Assembly: GCA_963573315.1 (NCBI GenBank)
Contig: OY752144.1
Coordinates: 186,001 to 250,000 of the forward strand
Reading direction: 5' to 3'
Source: Entomortierella parvispora
Lineage: Eukaryota; Mortierellomycota; Mortierellomycetes; Mortierellales; Mortierellaceae
Length of the DNA: 64,000 bases
Shown: one piece after another, positions 41,133-52,424 of the stretch
Layout: each line of letters starts with the position of its first letter
Numbering within the stretch: position 1 is the stretch's first letter
Program-made: the position numbers and the translations under genes
The notes under the pieces: generated by a model
Told to the model about the DNA's origin: nothing
What the model saw: only the letters and a program-made list of their open reading frames with translations
Database searches by the model: none

Positions 41133-41954
41133 ATGCTTCGTCAAATCACAACGAGGCTGCCCCGCGCCACCACCCAACTCAGGACATTCACCTCGGTCCG
41201 CTCCATCGATGAGCCCTCCGCCAACTACAGACCCGGCAAGGAAGGATTCGCCCCTGGAATGCCTCACCCTCCTGGCAGCTCACCCGCCCCTTCCCCCCCA
41301 CCAGCACCCCGCACTGTCGAGTCCCTGCCAGAAATGTCCAAATCGCACGACCACAAGGCCAACGGAACGCCCACACAAAAGTTTGAGCTCGAGATGACGA
41401 AGCTTCGTCATGCTTATCAGCGCGAGCACTATCAGGGCCAGGACAAGTTGAGGGCCGAGAACGAGCGTCAACGCAAGGGAGCGCTGCGTCGTCTTCAGGC
41501 CAAGCAGCAAAAGGATCGGGAGGAGAACAAGCAGCGTCTGGACTTTGAGCTTCTGATGCAGCCCGACGGATTGACGGGAGCACAGAGACAGGAGAAGGTG
41601 GCCCAGTTTGTCAAGGAGAGAAGAGTTCAAAGGGCCGCCAACTATCAAAAGTCGTGCGAGGCCGCAGCAGAGAAGAGATTGGAGTCGATGGTTCGGTTAT
41701 ACCACGCTGCCGAGGACTTTGTCACGTTTGAGAACTTGGACGCCAAGATCAATGAGTTTTACGAGGCTGGACTGATGCATAGCAAGGTCTATGTGCCCAC
41801 GGTTCAGGACATGGTTGCAGAAGTGGTTGAGGGCGGTGGACAGATCGCACATGCGGATCTTGTCAAGCGGGAGCAGGAGCTTAGGGATGCATTGGACGGC
41901 ACAGTGTCTGGAGGCAAGATCGGGGTCGAGTCTGTCAAGGCCAAGTCATCGTGA
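41133..41954 (+). CDS. Probable mitochondrial small-subunit ribosomal protein mS26 (Pet123-like)
   Basis: Single exon, 273 aa. The first 30 residues (MLRQITTRLPRATTQLRTFTSVRS) form a classic mitochondrial presequence. After a Pro-rich linker (about 31-85), residues 88-235 are a long charged helix (KLRHAYQREHYQGQDKLRAENERQRKGALRRLQAKQQK...) followed by FVTFENLDAKINEFYEAGL. The shape and the F(V/I)TxENLDxKI ending recall fungal Pet123/mS26; this is recalled from family pattern, not tested. It is divergently transcribed from SRP40. Confidence 0.55.
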   Translation: MLRQITTRLPRATTQLRTFTSVRSIDEPSANYRPGKEGFAPGMPHPPGSSPAPSPPPAPRTVESLPEMSKSHDHKANGTPTQKFELEMTKLRHAYQREHYQGQDKLRAENERQRKGALRRLQAKQQKDREENKQRLDFELLMQPDGLTGAQRQEKVAQFVKERRVQRAANYQKSCEAAAEKRLESMVRLYHAAEDFVTFENLDAKINEFYEAGLMHSKVYVPTVQDMVAEVVEGGGQIAHADLVKREQELRDALDGTVSGGKIGVESVKAKSS

Positions 41955-42208
41955 GGGAGGAGCATATTAGGGCAGGATAGAGGCCCCTGAGGGGAGGGGG
42001 CGAATAGAGCAGGCAAACGTATAAAACTCATCATCATTTTGCACATTTTGAACTCCAATGGCCCGTTGGTGCCTTTGTGCACTTTTTATTTTTTTCCCCA
42101 CGGCCACACGCCGGGTGGATTCCAGCCAACGCACAAGAACACAGGGCCATGCAGACAAACAGACGGACAGACACGACGTGGACACACGGACAGCAAAGAG
42201 AGCAGACA

Positions 42209-42247
<39 letters not shown>

Positions 42248-42909
42248 CAAAAGAGAAAAGAAGCATCGATCCGATCTCTTGCCCTTGCCGTCTGCTCTAA
42301 TCTGCTTCCATCGGCCTCAATCTGCCGCCAAAAAACCAAAATTGTTTCTGCGCTGTTCTTTTCTTTTCCCTTTTCGCTTTGCCAGCCTGTCTGCCTGTCT
42401 GCCTGTCTGTCTGCATGTCTGGCCCCCGCCTCACTCTTTGTTTCCTTCCCTTGACCACCTTCCTTCCCACCTGCGTGCTGCTTCTCTTCCTCTTCCTCTT
42501 CCTCCTTGCCACCTGCAGGACGTCCTTCTCTCCTTCTCTCTCTTCTCCTTGCCTCTTTTTCTCTTCCTCTTCCTCTCTTCCTCTCTTCTTCTCTTCGCAC
42601 ACCCTCACTCTCACTCGTTGTCCTTTGCTCCGCCCTTCGTCTATTCTCCTCCTGTGCCCGTGTCGCTGCATTGCTTCACCCACCCGTCGATCCTTCTCTC
42701 CTTCCTTCCTTCCTTCCTTCCTTCTTCTCGACGTTTTGCATACCTGCTGACACTTCCTTCCTGCTCTCTCCATCACATCACATCACTCTCTCGTACAAAC
42801 ACTCTTCATGAACAAGCCCTTCTCGTCTTCCTCTTCCTCTTCCTTCTCCGTCCCTTCTTCTTTTTCTACCGTCTCTTCTTCTTTCCCCTTCTCTTCCTCC
42901 CTCCTATAA
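41955..42909. other. Pyrimidine-rich intergenic region upstream of DOT1
   Basis: About 0.95 kb. It contains a (TG)n(AG)n dinucleotide tract at 42209-42247, tgtctgcctgtctg-type repeats near 42390-42420, and long CT-rich stretches with (ccttc)n at about 42700-42725. Open frames are low-complexity artefacts. The CT-rich part is probably the DOT1 leader. Confidence 0.6.
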
Positions 42910-45900
42910 ATGTCCAACCCCTACCTATCCTTCCTCGCAAGTCTCGGCGGCTCCAAAGACAGCCACTCGACCCTCAAGAAACTCGCTGCCACCTCCGCAG
43001 CCACGCCTTCTTCTCCTGTCACTGCCGCGAGCTCAACAGCAGCTTCGTCGTCTTCTTTGCCCCCTTCTTCTTCGCAACAACAGCAGCAACACCCGCGTTC
43101 CCACCCGTCCTCTTCCTCTTCCTCTTTCTCTTCCTCCTCCTCCACCTCACGGCGCCCGTCAGCGAATGGACCCAAAACGCATCGCCCTTCGTCCTCGTCG
43201 TCTGATCGCCACTATTCTTCTTCGTCAAGGCACGGTTCATCTTTTTCACATTCTTCCTCCTCCCATTCTTCATCGTCCAAACACCGGTCCTCTCTCTCCT
43301 CTTCTTCTTACTCCTCGGGATACGACCGAGACGCCCGCCATAGCCACAGCAAGAGTCTGAGTCACTTGTCATCGTCGTCCAGTCGAGCATCCAATACGAA
43401 TGATCGGCAGGATTCCAAACTTCATGCCGTCCGCCGTCCAGTTTCAAATGACAGCCACGTTTCCTCCGCCAAGGCTCATCAGCGTCATGACAGTCTTGGA
43501 ACTTCCAGGAATGGTGCCCATGACAACGGAGCAGGACTTTTAAAGTCGTCGAACAGTGCATCAGGAACATCAAAGGACAACCACTCCTCCAAGGTCCAGC
43601 GAGATGAGCGGATCAGCAGCAATGGCAATAAGAGCACTGGAGTCACCACGCATCGAAAGCGTGAGCGTCAGGACGATGTTGCGCCATCTTCGAGTTCAAG
43701 TGGCGTTGCCACCAAGGACACGAATGTGTTGGGGTCAGAAGCCAGGGCTGTGAAGCGGCAGGCAAGGAGCAGGACACGGAGCAAAAGCCCAGGCAGCAGA
43801 CGCAGGAGTCGAAGCAGAAGCAGAAGCAGAAGCAAGAGTCCGCCTGCCAGGGTCGATAGCCACCGTCAGTCCACACCTCCGCCACCAGCACCACTGGCAC
43901 CACTGGCACCACTGTCTTTACCACAGCAGCAGCAGCAGCAGCCAGCAACCACACAGTCGTCGTCGCCTCTGCATGTGCCAGCCCAGCCAATGGCTTACTT
44001 CCCGAGCACGCCACCACACAAGCGTACCTTCGTGGACTTTGATGATACCTCCTCACTCTCGACTCTCTCCTCCCCTTCCTCCTTTTCGCCCTCGCCAACC
44101 CCACGATCCATGCCCTCGTCGCCCGTCCGTCGAATGGATATGTCTCCGAGCAGGACCAAAATGACATTGAGCATGGTTCCCGGTCAAGATTCGTACTCGT
44201 CGCCTTCGTCCCTGTCAAGTCTATCACCAGATCAGAGCAACAGGACTTCATTGGATCTAGAGTCGGGACCACTGGATTCTGCAGGACCATCGCCCTATCT
44301 CTCTACTCCCACAGAGCCTGAATCTACAGAAAACAGCAATGGACATGAGAGAAGAAGCAAAGACTTGAACCACACCAATACCCTTCAGTCTCAGGAAAGC
44401 TTGGAGATGGCTCTTTTTGGCGCCTTGTCCAAACCCGCGACGGAAAATCGCAAGGATACCTGCAGTTCTCCAAAGGACATCAAAATGAAATCAAGAGAAC
44501 AGGGCAAGGATGTGGATGAGGACGGTGATGATGACTCGGAGGCATTTTTGGGAACGGCACCCAAACCAAAGGCAAAGCCATCAGTGCCCCAGAAGAAATC
44601 TGGAACGAATGGAAAGCGACCTCTGCATTCAAAGGGAAGTGGTGCGACGCGAGAAATTGTCGTCATCAACCTCCGTAAAGGAAGTGTCACCACGCGTATG
44701 ATCCCCACCGCTCCCAAGCCAAAAACCCAGACTGGAAACAATGGAAAGGCGAAAACGCAAGTATCGACCTCAAAACCAAAGCTTGCCTCGGACCCCTCAC
44801 CACCAAAGAAGGTAACGGCGACTTTGGGCGGTGCCACGTCGACAGCTACTGCCTCGACAGGCAACGGCAGTTCCTTCCCAAGGAAAATGTCCCTTTTGCA
44901 CTCGGATCAAATTGTGGCCGCAGCCATGAGCCGTTACAAGAACCGTAAGCGACTTGCAGCATTGTTGGGGCGTCTCTACATCCGAGCCTTTCGTTTTTGG
45001 TTCTTTTTTGTGTTTTGATGACAAGTTTGATAACACTCTTGTTATTTTTCAATGACATCTAGATTTCCATATGCTGATCGAGGATTCAGACTCGACTGTG
45101 GCCTCTAATCCTTCCTCCACCGGTGCAGACACCATGCATGTCTCTCTAGAATACCCAGGAAAGGACTCTCGCGAAAAGTAAGCTCACTTTTGTTTTATGA
45201 AGCCTTTGATCGCTTTTTGACAATATTGCAAGACTGCATTTCTGACCATCGTCTTTTTGCGACCAACTCTTTTCAGATTCACATTGATGAAGCCCTTCTT
45301 GAGTCGATCCAAAGCAGAGTCGGATGACAAGGACGAGTACAACCCTATTGAGGACCTTGTTCAAACTGTACGGACCATCATGGAGTTCTTTTTCACACCA
45401 ACCCAATACAAGGAGCTGTTTGGGACCCCGAATGAGGGACTCTATCGCAGCCTCACAAAGTACAAGGTCCGTAAGGATGGAGCCCAGTTCATGAAGGCTG
45501 TCGATACCTTCAACACCATCATGCGAAAACAAAAAGCAAGCGGCGAGATTGCAAAACATATTGAGAGCTATGGTCATCGTCTGCCCTATGACCTTGTCGT
45601 CCATATTCTGAGTCAGGTCTACTCTCGAACCGTCGCAGCCCGTGCCTCAAAGTTGAATCAGTACGAAGCCTTCTCCAATAACGTCTATGGAGAGATTCTG
45701 CCCATCTTGACCAAGGAATTCATTCAACGAGCAAAGTTGGATCATACAAAGGTTTTTGTCGATCTGGGCTGCGGTATCGGCAACGTTGTTCTTCAGGTCG
45801 CTCTCCAGACGGGCGCAGAGTCTTATGGTGTCGAAATCATGGACACACCCGCGAAATTTGCAAAGAAGCAGGCCAAAGAGTTTGAAGCTCGCTCTCGGTA

Positions 45901-46434
45901 AGTGGAATGCACAAAGAATTGGATACCTTGCTCTGTGGCAAGTCTGCCTCATTTCTGGTTTTGACCTCTTGATTCCCTTTGTATATATATAAAAACAGTG
46001 CCTACGGCTTGAGTCATGGATCGGTCAAGATGATCCATGGCGACTTTTTGGACTCGCCAGAACTCGCGGGAATCTTGGCGCGGGCAGACCTTGTTCTGGT
46101 CAATAATTACGCGTTCAACTCTGCGCTGAACCAATCTCTCCTCCAATTATTCCTGGATCTGAAAGAAGGATGCAAAATCATTTCGCTCAAGACCTTTGTC
46201 TCTTTGGATCACAAGATCAATGTCCGGAACGCCGGTAGTGTGGAATCGATTCTGAGGGTCAAAAAGTACCCCTACTACACGAACGCCGTCTCCTGGACCC
46301 ATAACGGCGGCGAGTACTTTATCGCCACCGTTGACCGCGCACCCGTCCAGGCCTTTTGGGAACGGGCCTTGTCCGATGGTGGCGCAGGATTGGACGATGG
46401 TGGTGGACGTCGCTCCAGTTCTCGTAGACGTTAG
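42910..46434 (+). CDS. DOT1: DOT1 histone H3-K79 methyltransferase with long SR-rich N-terminus
   Basis: Four exons: 42910-44944, 45063-45177, 45277-45897, 45999-46434; 3207 nt, 1068 aa, all phases fit. Residues 1-680 are Ser/Pro-rich and disordered, with an arginine-serine block (RTRSKSPGSRRRSRSRSRSR, about 288-310), polyQ and basic patches that may bind nucleosomes. The catalytic domain occupies about 740-1050: EYNPIEDLVQTVRTIMEFFF, helix FIQRAKL, SAM motif VFVDLGCGIGNVVLQVALQT, acidic GVEIMD, then NNYAFNSALNQSLLQLF, SLKTFV and WTHNGGEYFIA. DOT1 methylates H3 Lys79, a mark of transcribed chromatin and checkpoint control. The C-terminus ends in RRSSSRRR. An RS-domain N-terminus is unlike the short Lys-rich one of yeast Dot1. 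Confidence 0.95.
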
Positions 46435-46884
46435 CAACCTCTACACCCACCCATTCCTCTTCCTTTTGTCCTCCCATCAGAGAACTCGACTTTTTTTTTT
46501 TTACATTTTTATCTTCATTTCGTCATTTTTTTTCCTCCTTTTGCTCTTTTTGTACATTTTCTCTTCATCCATTTTTCTTTTATCCCATCATTCTTTTTGG
46601 TGTTTTACCCTGCTCATTGCAATTCTCTTTCTTAAAAAAAAAATACCATTTGCATAGATAGAAAGTACCCCCTTTTTGAGAATTAAAAAAAGTTCAGATT
46701 TAATGATGATTTTTTTGGACTCGGAGGGGTTGATTCCAATACTTTGGTTCCTCTTTTTCTCTTTATCCACCTCCACTTCCACCTCCGTCATTGAAACACG
46801 AGGAAGAAAGGAAGGAGGGAAAGAAAGAAAGAAGAAAGAGATACCGATTTCTGTTTTTTTTTTCTTCTTTTTTCTTTTTTTTTC
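46435..46884. other. Convergent 3' region, T/A-rich
   Basis: 3' UTRs of DOT1 and CNB1, with several poly-T and poly-A runs (46492-46501; 46633-46643; 46855-46882). No gene seen. Confidence 0.6.
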
Positions 46885-47981
46885 TTAGAATGACTCTAGA
46901 GTCATTTGCTTTGCAATATCCGTGTTCTCGACCGCGCCACAAAACTCTTCAAACGAGATCTTGTTGTCGCCATCGGTATCGGCTTCCATGATGGTCTTGT
47001 CCACGATTTGCTGGAGCTGATTATCCTTGAGGTTGGATCCCACCATCATCTTCAAGACCAAGAACAATTCTCCGTTCGAGATGTAGCCATCCCTGTCCAT
47101 GTCGTATACCTTGAAAGCGACTATGAAGTGACCGAGAAAAATAGTACAAGAATCGAGTATAACAAAACAATGACATCAGTATCCTACTCTCTCGATATGA
47201 TAAACAATCTTCAAAGGGAAAGGCGATAACAGAGAGAATGGGAGACCAAAAGAAGCAAAGAGAAGAACAGGCACTTACATCGCAGCTTTTCAATCTTGTT
47301 GCCCTTGTTACTAAAGGCGCTCAGTCCGGCGATAAACTCTTTGAAATCAACATCTCCACCACCATCTTCGTCCATGATGGCGATCAAACGCGAGGCCAAG
47401 GGGTTGGTGGCGATTTGGGGGATGGCCAAGAATTCTTCCTTGTCAATCGATCCTGACCCGTCCTTGTCCAGCTTCATGAAGCGCTTGTACAGTCTTTGGA
47501 TCTCTTCTGCGGTGACTATTTAAAAAAGGGATGAAAGAAGGAGTGCCATAGAGACAGAGAAAGAGGATAGAGGTGAGAAAGGGGGGACCGTTGCACGTAA
47601 AAAAAACAACGCAAGCGCTGTTGGGAAACAATCCTGGAGGTAGAGTCCTTCCTTGCCCCCATTGCGCTCTGTCCAGAACTCTTGGAGTCATATTATTCCC
47701 GACATTGATTCCTTGATTACGAGGGATGAGACCGGTGACTCCAATTGTCATTGTCTGGTTTGGGGGGTAGCAAGTTAACCGTTGGGATCGAAATGCCCAC
47801 TCTTGCCCCAAGTGTCATTGTGCCATTCCTTGCTCGCAAATGCACTGGGTTGGTCCCGCCTGGCTAGCTTTGTAGGCCGAATAGCGAATAGCTGACAGCA
47901 TGGCTCCTTAATGAGCTTTTTGGGCTTACAGTTGGAATCCCTGACCATCTCCTCCAGAGGTTGTGAAGCGCCTTGTCCCAT
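46885..47981 (-). CDS. CNB1: Calcineurin regulatory subunit B
   Basis: Three exons: 47930-47981, 47279-47515, 46885-47120; 525 nt, 174 aa, in frame. The N-terminus [11 protein letters not shown] is an N-myristoylation signal as in all CnB proteins. Four EF-hand loops have intact ligands: [36 protein letters not shown] and [12 protein letters not shown]. The linker [17 protein letters not shown] and [15 protein letters not shown] are nearly invariant in the family. It binds calcineurin A and activates this Ca2+/calmodulin-dependent phosphatase, target of FK506 and cyclosporin. Intron 1 is 414 bp. Confidence 0.97.
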
Positions 47982-48489
47982 GGTTAATTCTATGTTCTGG
48001 TGTGTGTCCTGATAAAAAGAGGCGGTGTCGGCGGGTTGTATCGAGTGCGGGGAGGTGAGTCCGAAGGATGATGTGAAGGAATGGAGGAAATAAGAAAAGA
48101 AGGAAAGAATGTAAAAAAAGAGTTCCTGCCCTGCGTGTCCCCTCTCTTTTCCCCTTCCCCCCTCCTTCCCAGAACGTGACGCGCTGGCTTCGCGCACATT
48201 CAAGCCCGTGTGCCTCCTTGTGCAACTCCATCATGGCAAAGCCAGCGCCACAAGGGGACTCTTGTCCTCTTCTCTTCTTGTTGGGTGGCACTCAGAGCAA
48301 ATGGCTGAGCTTACATCTTCTTCTTTCGGTCCTCCTCTCTTTGCCAGAGATAGATGGACGCAGAAAATAGACCGGGAGTGAGCACCAGAGCTCCCCAGGT
48401 TCCACTGAAATAGACCCATCAATAACAATGAGACTATACGAGGTTTATTCTGGCTGGATCCTGGCCTGAACACCCTCGCATTCTTGTCC
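47982..48489. other. CNB1 promoter / BUD6 3' flank
   Basis: About 0.5 kb. On the minus strand at about 48314-48410 an open stretch encodes a hydrophobic peptide (TWGALVLTPGLFSAS...) ending REEDRKKKM-stop, preceded by a possible acceptor tctatttcag; it has no visible start and is treated as a finding, not a gene. Confidence 0.4.
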
Positions 48490-51400
48490 TCACTCGTTGA
48501 CTGCACCCCTGTCGTCACCACCCTCCGTTGGCTCCACGGATGAGGTCGCTGCCGCTGTCGCCTCCTCTGCAGCCTTGATCTTGCTCGAAAACATTGCCTT
48601 CAGGTGCTCTGAATCTCTTTGCTGGCGCTGTCGTTCCACCTCCAACGCTCCTCCAGTCTTGCGCAGCTTGCTGGCCCCAACAAAGGTTGTCAACTCCTCC
48701 TCAAACTCATCAATCCTGTTTGATAGCTCGATATGGCGCAACTTTTCCATCTGTGCCATCGCCTTCAGTCGCTTATCCGAATCTGGTGCAATCATCTTGA
48801 CCTCTTCCAAGACCGAGCTCTTGAGGCCCTCCAGATCGCTCTCGTCCGCCACTATCGACTGGAACACAAAGTCGCGCGACCCCCCTCCAAAGCCGCCACC
48901 CGTCTTGACTTGCAGCTCCAGCAACTTTTTCAAATTGGCCAGCGTTTGCAACAACGACGCCCTGTCCTCTTTGAGGTCCTCGAGAAGTCCTTCCTGCTCC
49001 TTCAAAAACATTTGTTCCTTGACGATCGTTTGCAGCTCGACCTCCCACGTCTTTTTCCAAGATGGTCTCAAAGTCTGGATAAAGTTGGACAATTCCTCAA
49101 TCTCCTTTCCAAGTTCCTCGCACTGCTTGTCCGCAAACGCAATCGAATGGTCGCTGGGTCGTCCCCGTCGCTGAGTCACATTCATCTTCATATCCTCCAC
49201 CACATCCTGCAAATCTTCAATGCGGTTGGTCAAACCTTCGGATTTCTGGTCCAGTTTGACTTTGCCAGACTCAATAAACGTTCTGGACGAGACGGGTCCT
49301 TCCGAGACCTGCTTTCGAATCTGAGAGGCGTAACCAGCCAAGCTGCCCAGCATCGTCTTTGTTTCGGTCTGCATCTCCGTGTACAGCTGTCGGACCACTC
49401 CAAGGTCCCGACGCAAGGAAAGAACTTCATCGTACTGAGGTTTGAGGTCTACGGCTGCAATCTTTCCAGACGACGACGCAATCGGGCTCGTCAGGGCAAC
49501 TGCCATCTCTGTGGCTGACGCTTCTGTGGCGGGTGCTGCTTCAGCCAAAGAGGAGGCCCTCGCCTGAGCCATGACTTTACCAACGACAGATCGCAACGCC
49601 TGCGTGCCCTCCATGCTGGACACTTTACGCTCAGGCGGACTGTTGGCCACCGCCACTGCTGCTGCTGCTGCCGCAGTCTTTTGACGATTCGACTCGGCCA
49701 ATTCTTGCGCCTTCTTGATCTCACTCAATTCTTTGGTCAGCGCCGCGAATCCTTGATCCATTTTACGCTGAATGTTTTCCAAATCTACCCAAATGAAAAA
49801 AAAAGGGTGGAAGGGTGGAGGGTTGAGGACCAGAATGATCGATCAAGTAACGCTTCATTTCATAACGTACCATCAACGTTCAACGACAAGAATGCGTTCT
49901 GTTTCACGTCCGCAAGCGACTCGAGTTCATAGTGGATGTTGGTCTGAGGGTCCTTGACATAGATGGTCGGGAAATCCTCCTGACCTGGATTATATTGAAA
50001 CTTTTCCATAAACACCATCCGTAGTCCTGAATGTGTCAACTCGCCCTCGAAACGCGTCTTTTTCACACTCTTTCCCACTTGTAGGAACAAGGTCAAACTC
50101 GTGTCCGTCGACTCTGCTATTGGATGTATGAACAATGCAAAATGAACAAAAGGAAAAAAAAAAAAAAAGCGTTAAAATTAGCCGGAATTCGATAATGGAA
50201 TCTAGGACCAAGGCAAGCGACACTGAAATCTCGCTCCTTTCTCTCTTTTTACCAGTCATATCGGAAGTGGGAATCGACATGGAGCTGGCTCCCATTTGGC
50301 TAGGTGGTCCTGGCGTCAGACTGTCCATCGTCTCGTTGGACCCAGTCATGACCGTAGTGGGAGGTTGCTGAGGAGTCATGCCCGTTATTGTTGCTGCCAT
50401 CGGTTCTGGAGTCACATGAGCCGAAGCGGCTTGCATCATATAAGACGTTCCTAATTGAGGAGATCCTGTGACAGCCATGCCCGTCGTGGCCGGAGCGGTT
50501 TGAGTAGGTTGTGAATAATGGGGAGGAGGAGGAGGAGGGGGGATAGAGGGCGATTGAGGAAGGTGTGGAACAGGCACCGTCGGTGGCTGAGGTAAGCCTT
50601 CCAAGGATCGACTGTGCATACTTCCAGTCGAAAGGGTCGATGCGCTGTTGAGCAAGGGAGAGAACTGGCCATGCGATATAGAATTTGGACTCGTCAATGG
50701 GGTGGATCCTTGAGAGCCTGGATAGCCAGGGTACATGGTAAGCATGCTCGGGTCCATGACTACCTGTCGACGGGGAACTGGAGGCGCATTCTGTTCCAGC
50801 AGGGTCGAGAACCGCTGTGAATGTCGTCTGGAAGAGGCGCGTCGCGTGATAGCATCGCTCTTTCGGAGCGAGGCCAGTGTTTGAGCATGGCCTATCTCGT
50901 CCTGTGGTGAAGAGATAGAGACTGTGGGAGTTTGAGGCCCTGCACTGAGGGACTGGCTCCTGTACGCTCCTGTTGCGCCCATGTTGTTGCTACTATCAGT
51001 ATCAGGCAAATAGACGGGAGGAACTGGCTGTCTAAAGTTGCCTCCATTGCTCTTGGATCGGCTGGTAGTAGGAGAGGGAGATCCAGCGTTTTGGAGGCGA
51101 GCTGTCTTTGCCTCGTTCTGTTCCCGAAAGATGTTTTGCTTTTGTCGTAATCCTTGCAAAAGATTGATGATGATCTCTTTGATCTTAGGAAGATACTGCT
51201 CTAGCGAGGTCGGGGAAGGTTCCTCTCCTAAGGCTGTTTCCAAGCATGCACGGAGGTCATCAGGGATATGGGCAAGTTCTCTGCATGCGGGGGACAAGGG
51301 AAGACGAAGAGAAAGGCAGTCTGCATCAGTATGTAAACATGAATAATACGAGATAGATAATCGTTGGTCCTCAAAACAACTGTGCGTCTACCTTGTCTCG

Positions 51401-51804
51401 ATGCCAACGTCGTGGAAGGACTGACATGCGAGGTTGAACTGGGTGGCCAGCTGGACAAAGATATCAGACACCTTGTCCTCGTTCATCCTGCGTTGGGACC
51501 ACAGCGTGAGACTCTCAAGCAACTGCTTTGTGGCGACCAGCAGCTTTGTCACTGTGGCTTCGATTGGGTTGGGCTACGACATGGGGCAAGAGAACAAACA
51601 AATGAGTATTGATTCATCAAGAATGAATGACTGAATCAAGGAATGCTGGTGTCTGCTCAGGGGCCAAAGCAGCAAGAGCAGCCAGGCCAGGTGCTGGAAA
51701 CCTAGTCAGGGACAAGCAACACATACTGCGGCCTGGTCGGCCTTTCGTCTGCGCGGCGTAGGTGCCGGCGAGGTGTGGTATGCATTCGGATCAGCGTATT
51801 CCAT
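48490..51804 (-). CDS. BUD6: Bud6/Aip3 actin- and formin-binding polarity protein
   Basis: Five exons: 51727-51804, 51392-51573, 50253-51280, 49871-50116, 48490-49784; 2829 nt, 942 aa, all phases fit. N-terminal helical domain (about 27-130): VTKLLVATKQLLESLTLWSQRRMNEDKVSDIFVQLA. Then a Ser/Pro-rich linker of about 320 residues with a polyproline run (PSIPPPPPPPHYS) that could bind profilin or SH3 domains. The AIP3 domain begins near 430 (LTLFLQVGKSVKKTRFEG...) and continues through the coiled coil LRRDLGVVRQLYTEMQTETK and LRPSWKKTWEVELQTIVKEQ to about 880. Bud6 stimulates formins at sites of polarised growth; in filamentous fungi it sits at hyphal tips and septa. Confidence 0.92.
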
Positions 51805-52424
51805 GAGAGGAGAGGGGAAAAGAGTGGGGAAGGGTGAAGGACGACTGACTGACTGAATGAGTAATTGGAGGAAGGAAGGAAGGAAGGAAGGAGGGAAGGA
51901 AGGAAGAAGAGAATGGAACGAATGGTAGACCGACATGGAGGATTGCTGTCGGCTGCATCGCCCAACTGGAACAAAGCCAAAAGGGACACCGAAAAAACGC
52001 GAGAGTCGCGCGTGATTCCTTTTTTTTTTTTTTTTTTTTTGCTTCCTCTCTTTCTTTCTCGCCCTCTTGCTTTCCCAATTCTCACACGCACACGCATACG
52101 CTCTCATTCACCAGCTGCTGCTCTGACGTCCATGTCCTGAAATCTTCAAGTGCTGATAGCCGCTCGTCTACTGGCAAAGTACCGATAAGAAGAAGTAGCA
52201 AGCAACAAAGGAAAGACCTTCATCCGAGTCACAAATGCCACAACATCCACCTCACTCTTTCCCCAGAGGCGGCAGAGAGAAACCCCTCTTTCTCAAGTGC
52301 AATCCTGCTCTCTTCCTCTCATCTTTCTGTGTGTAGGTATACCAGAGGTTGGGACGCGACGCCGACCAGCAGCGAAGCGGCTCTACTCTCCTCTTTCTCT
52401 CTTTATTCTTGAAGAGTTTTTTTT
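51805..52424. other. BUD6 promoter / PARG-like 3' flank
   Basis: About 0.6 kb with a (gaag)n tract at 51870-51910 and a T run at 52019-52040. No gene supported. Confidence 0.6.

Noticed and set aside
42034-42906. Long Ser/Leu/Phe or Arg/Glu ORFs upstream of DOT1
   Set aside because: Simple-sequence artefacts; no conserved motif, and they overlap dinucleotide repeats.
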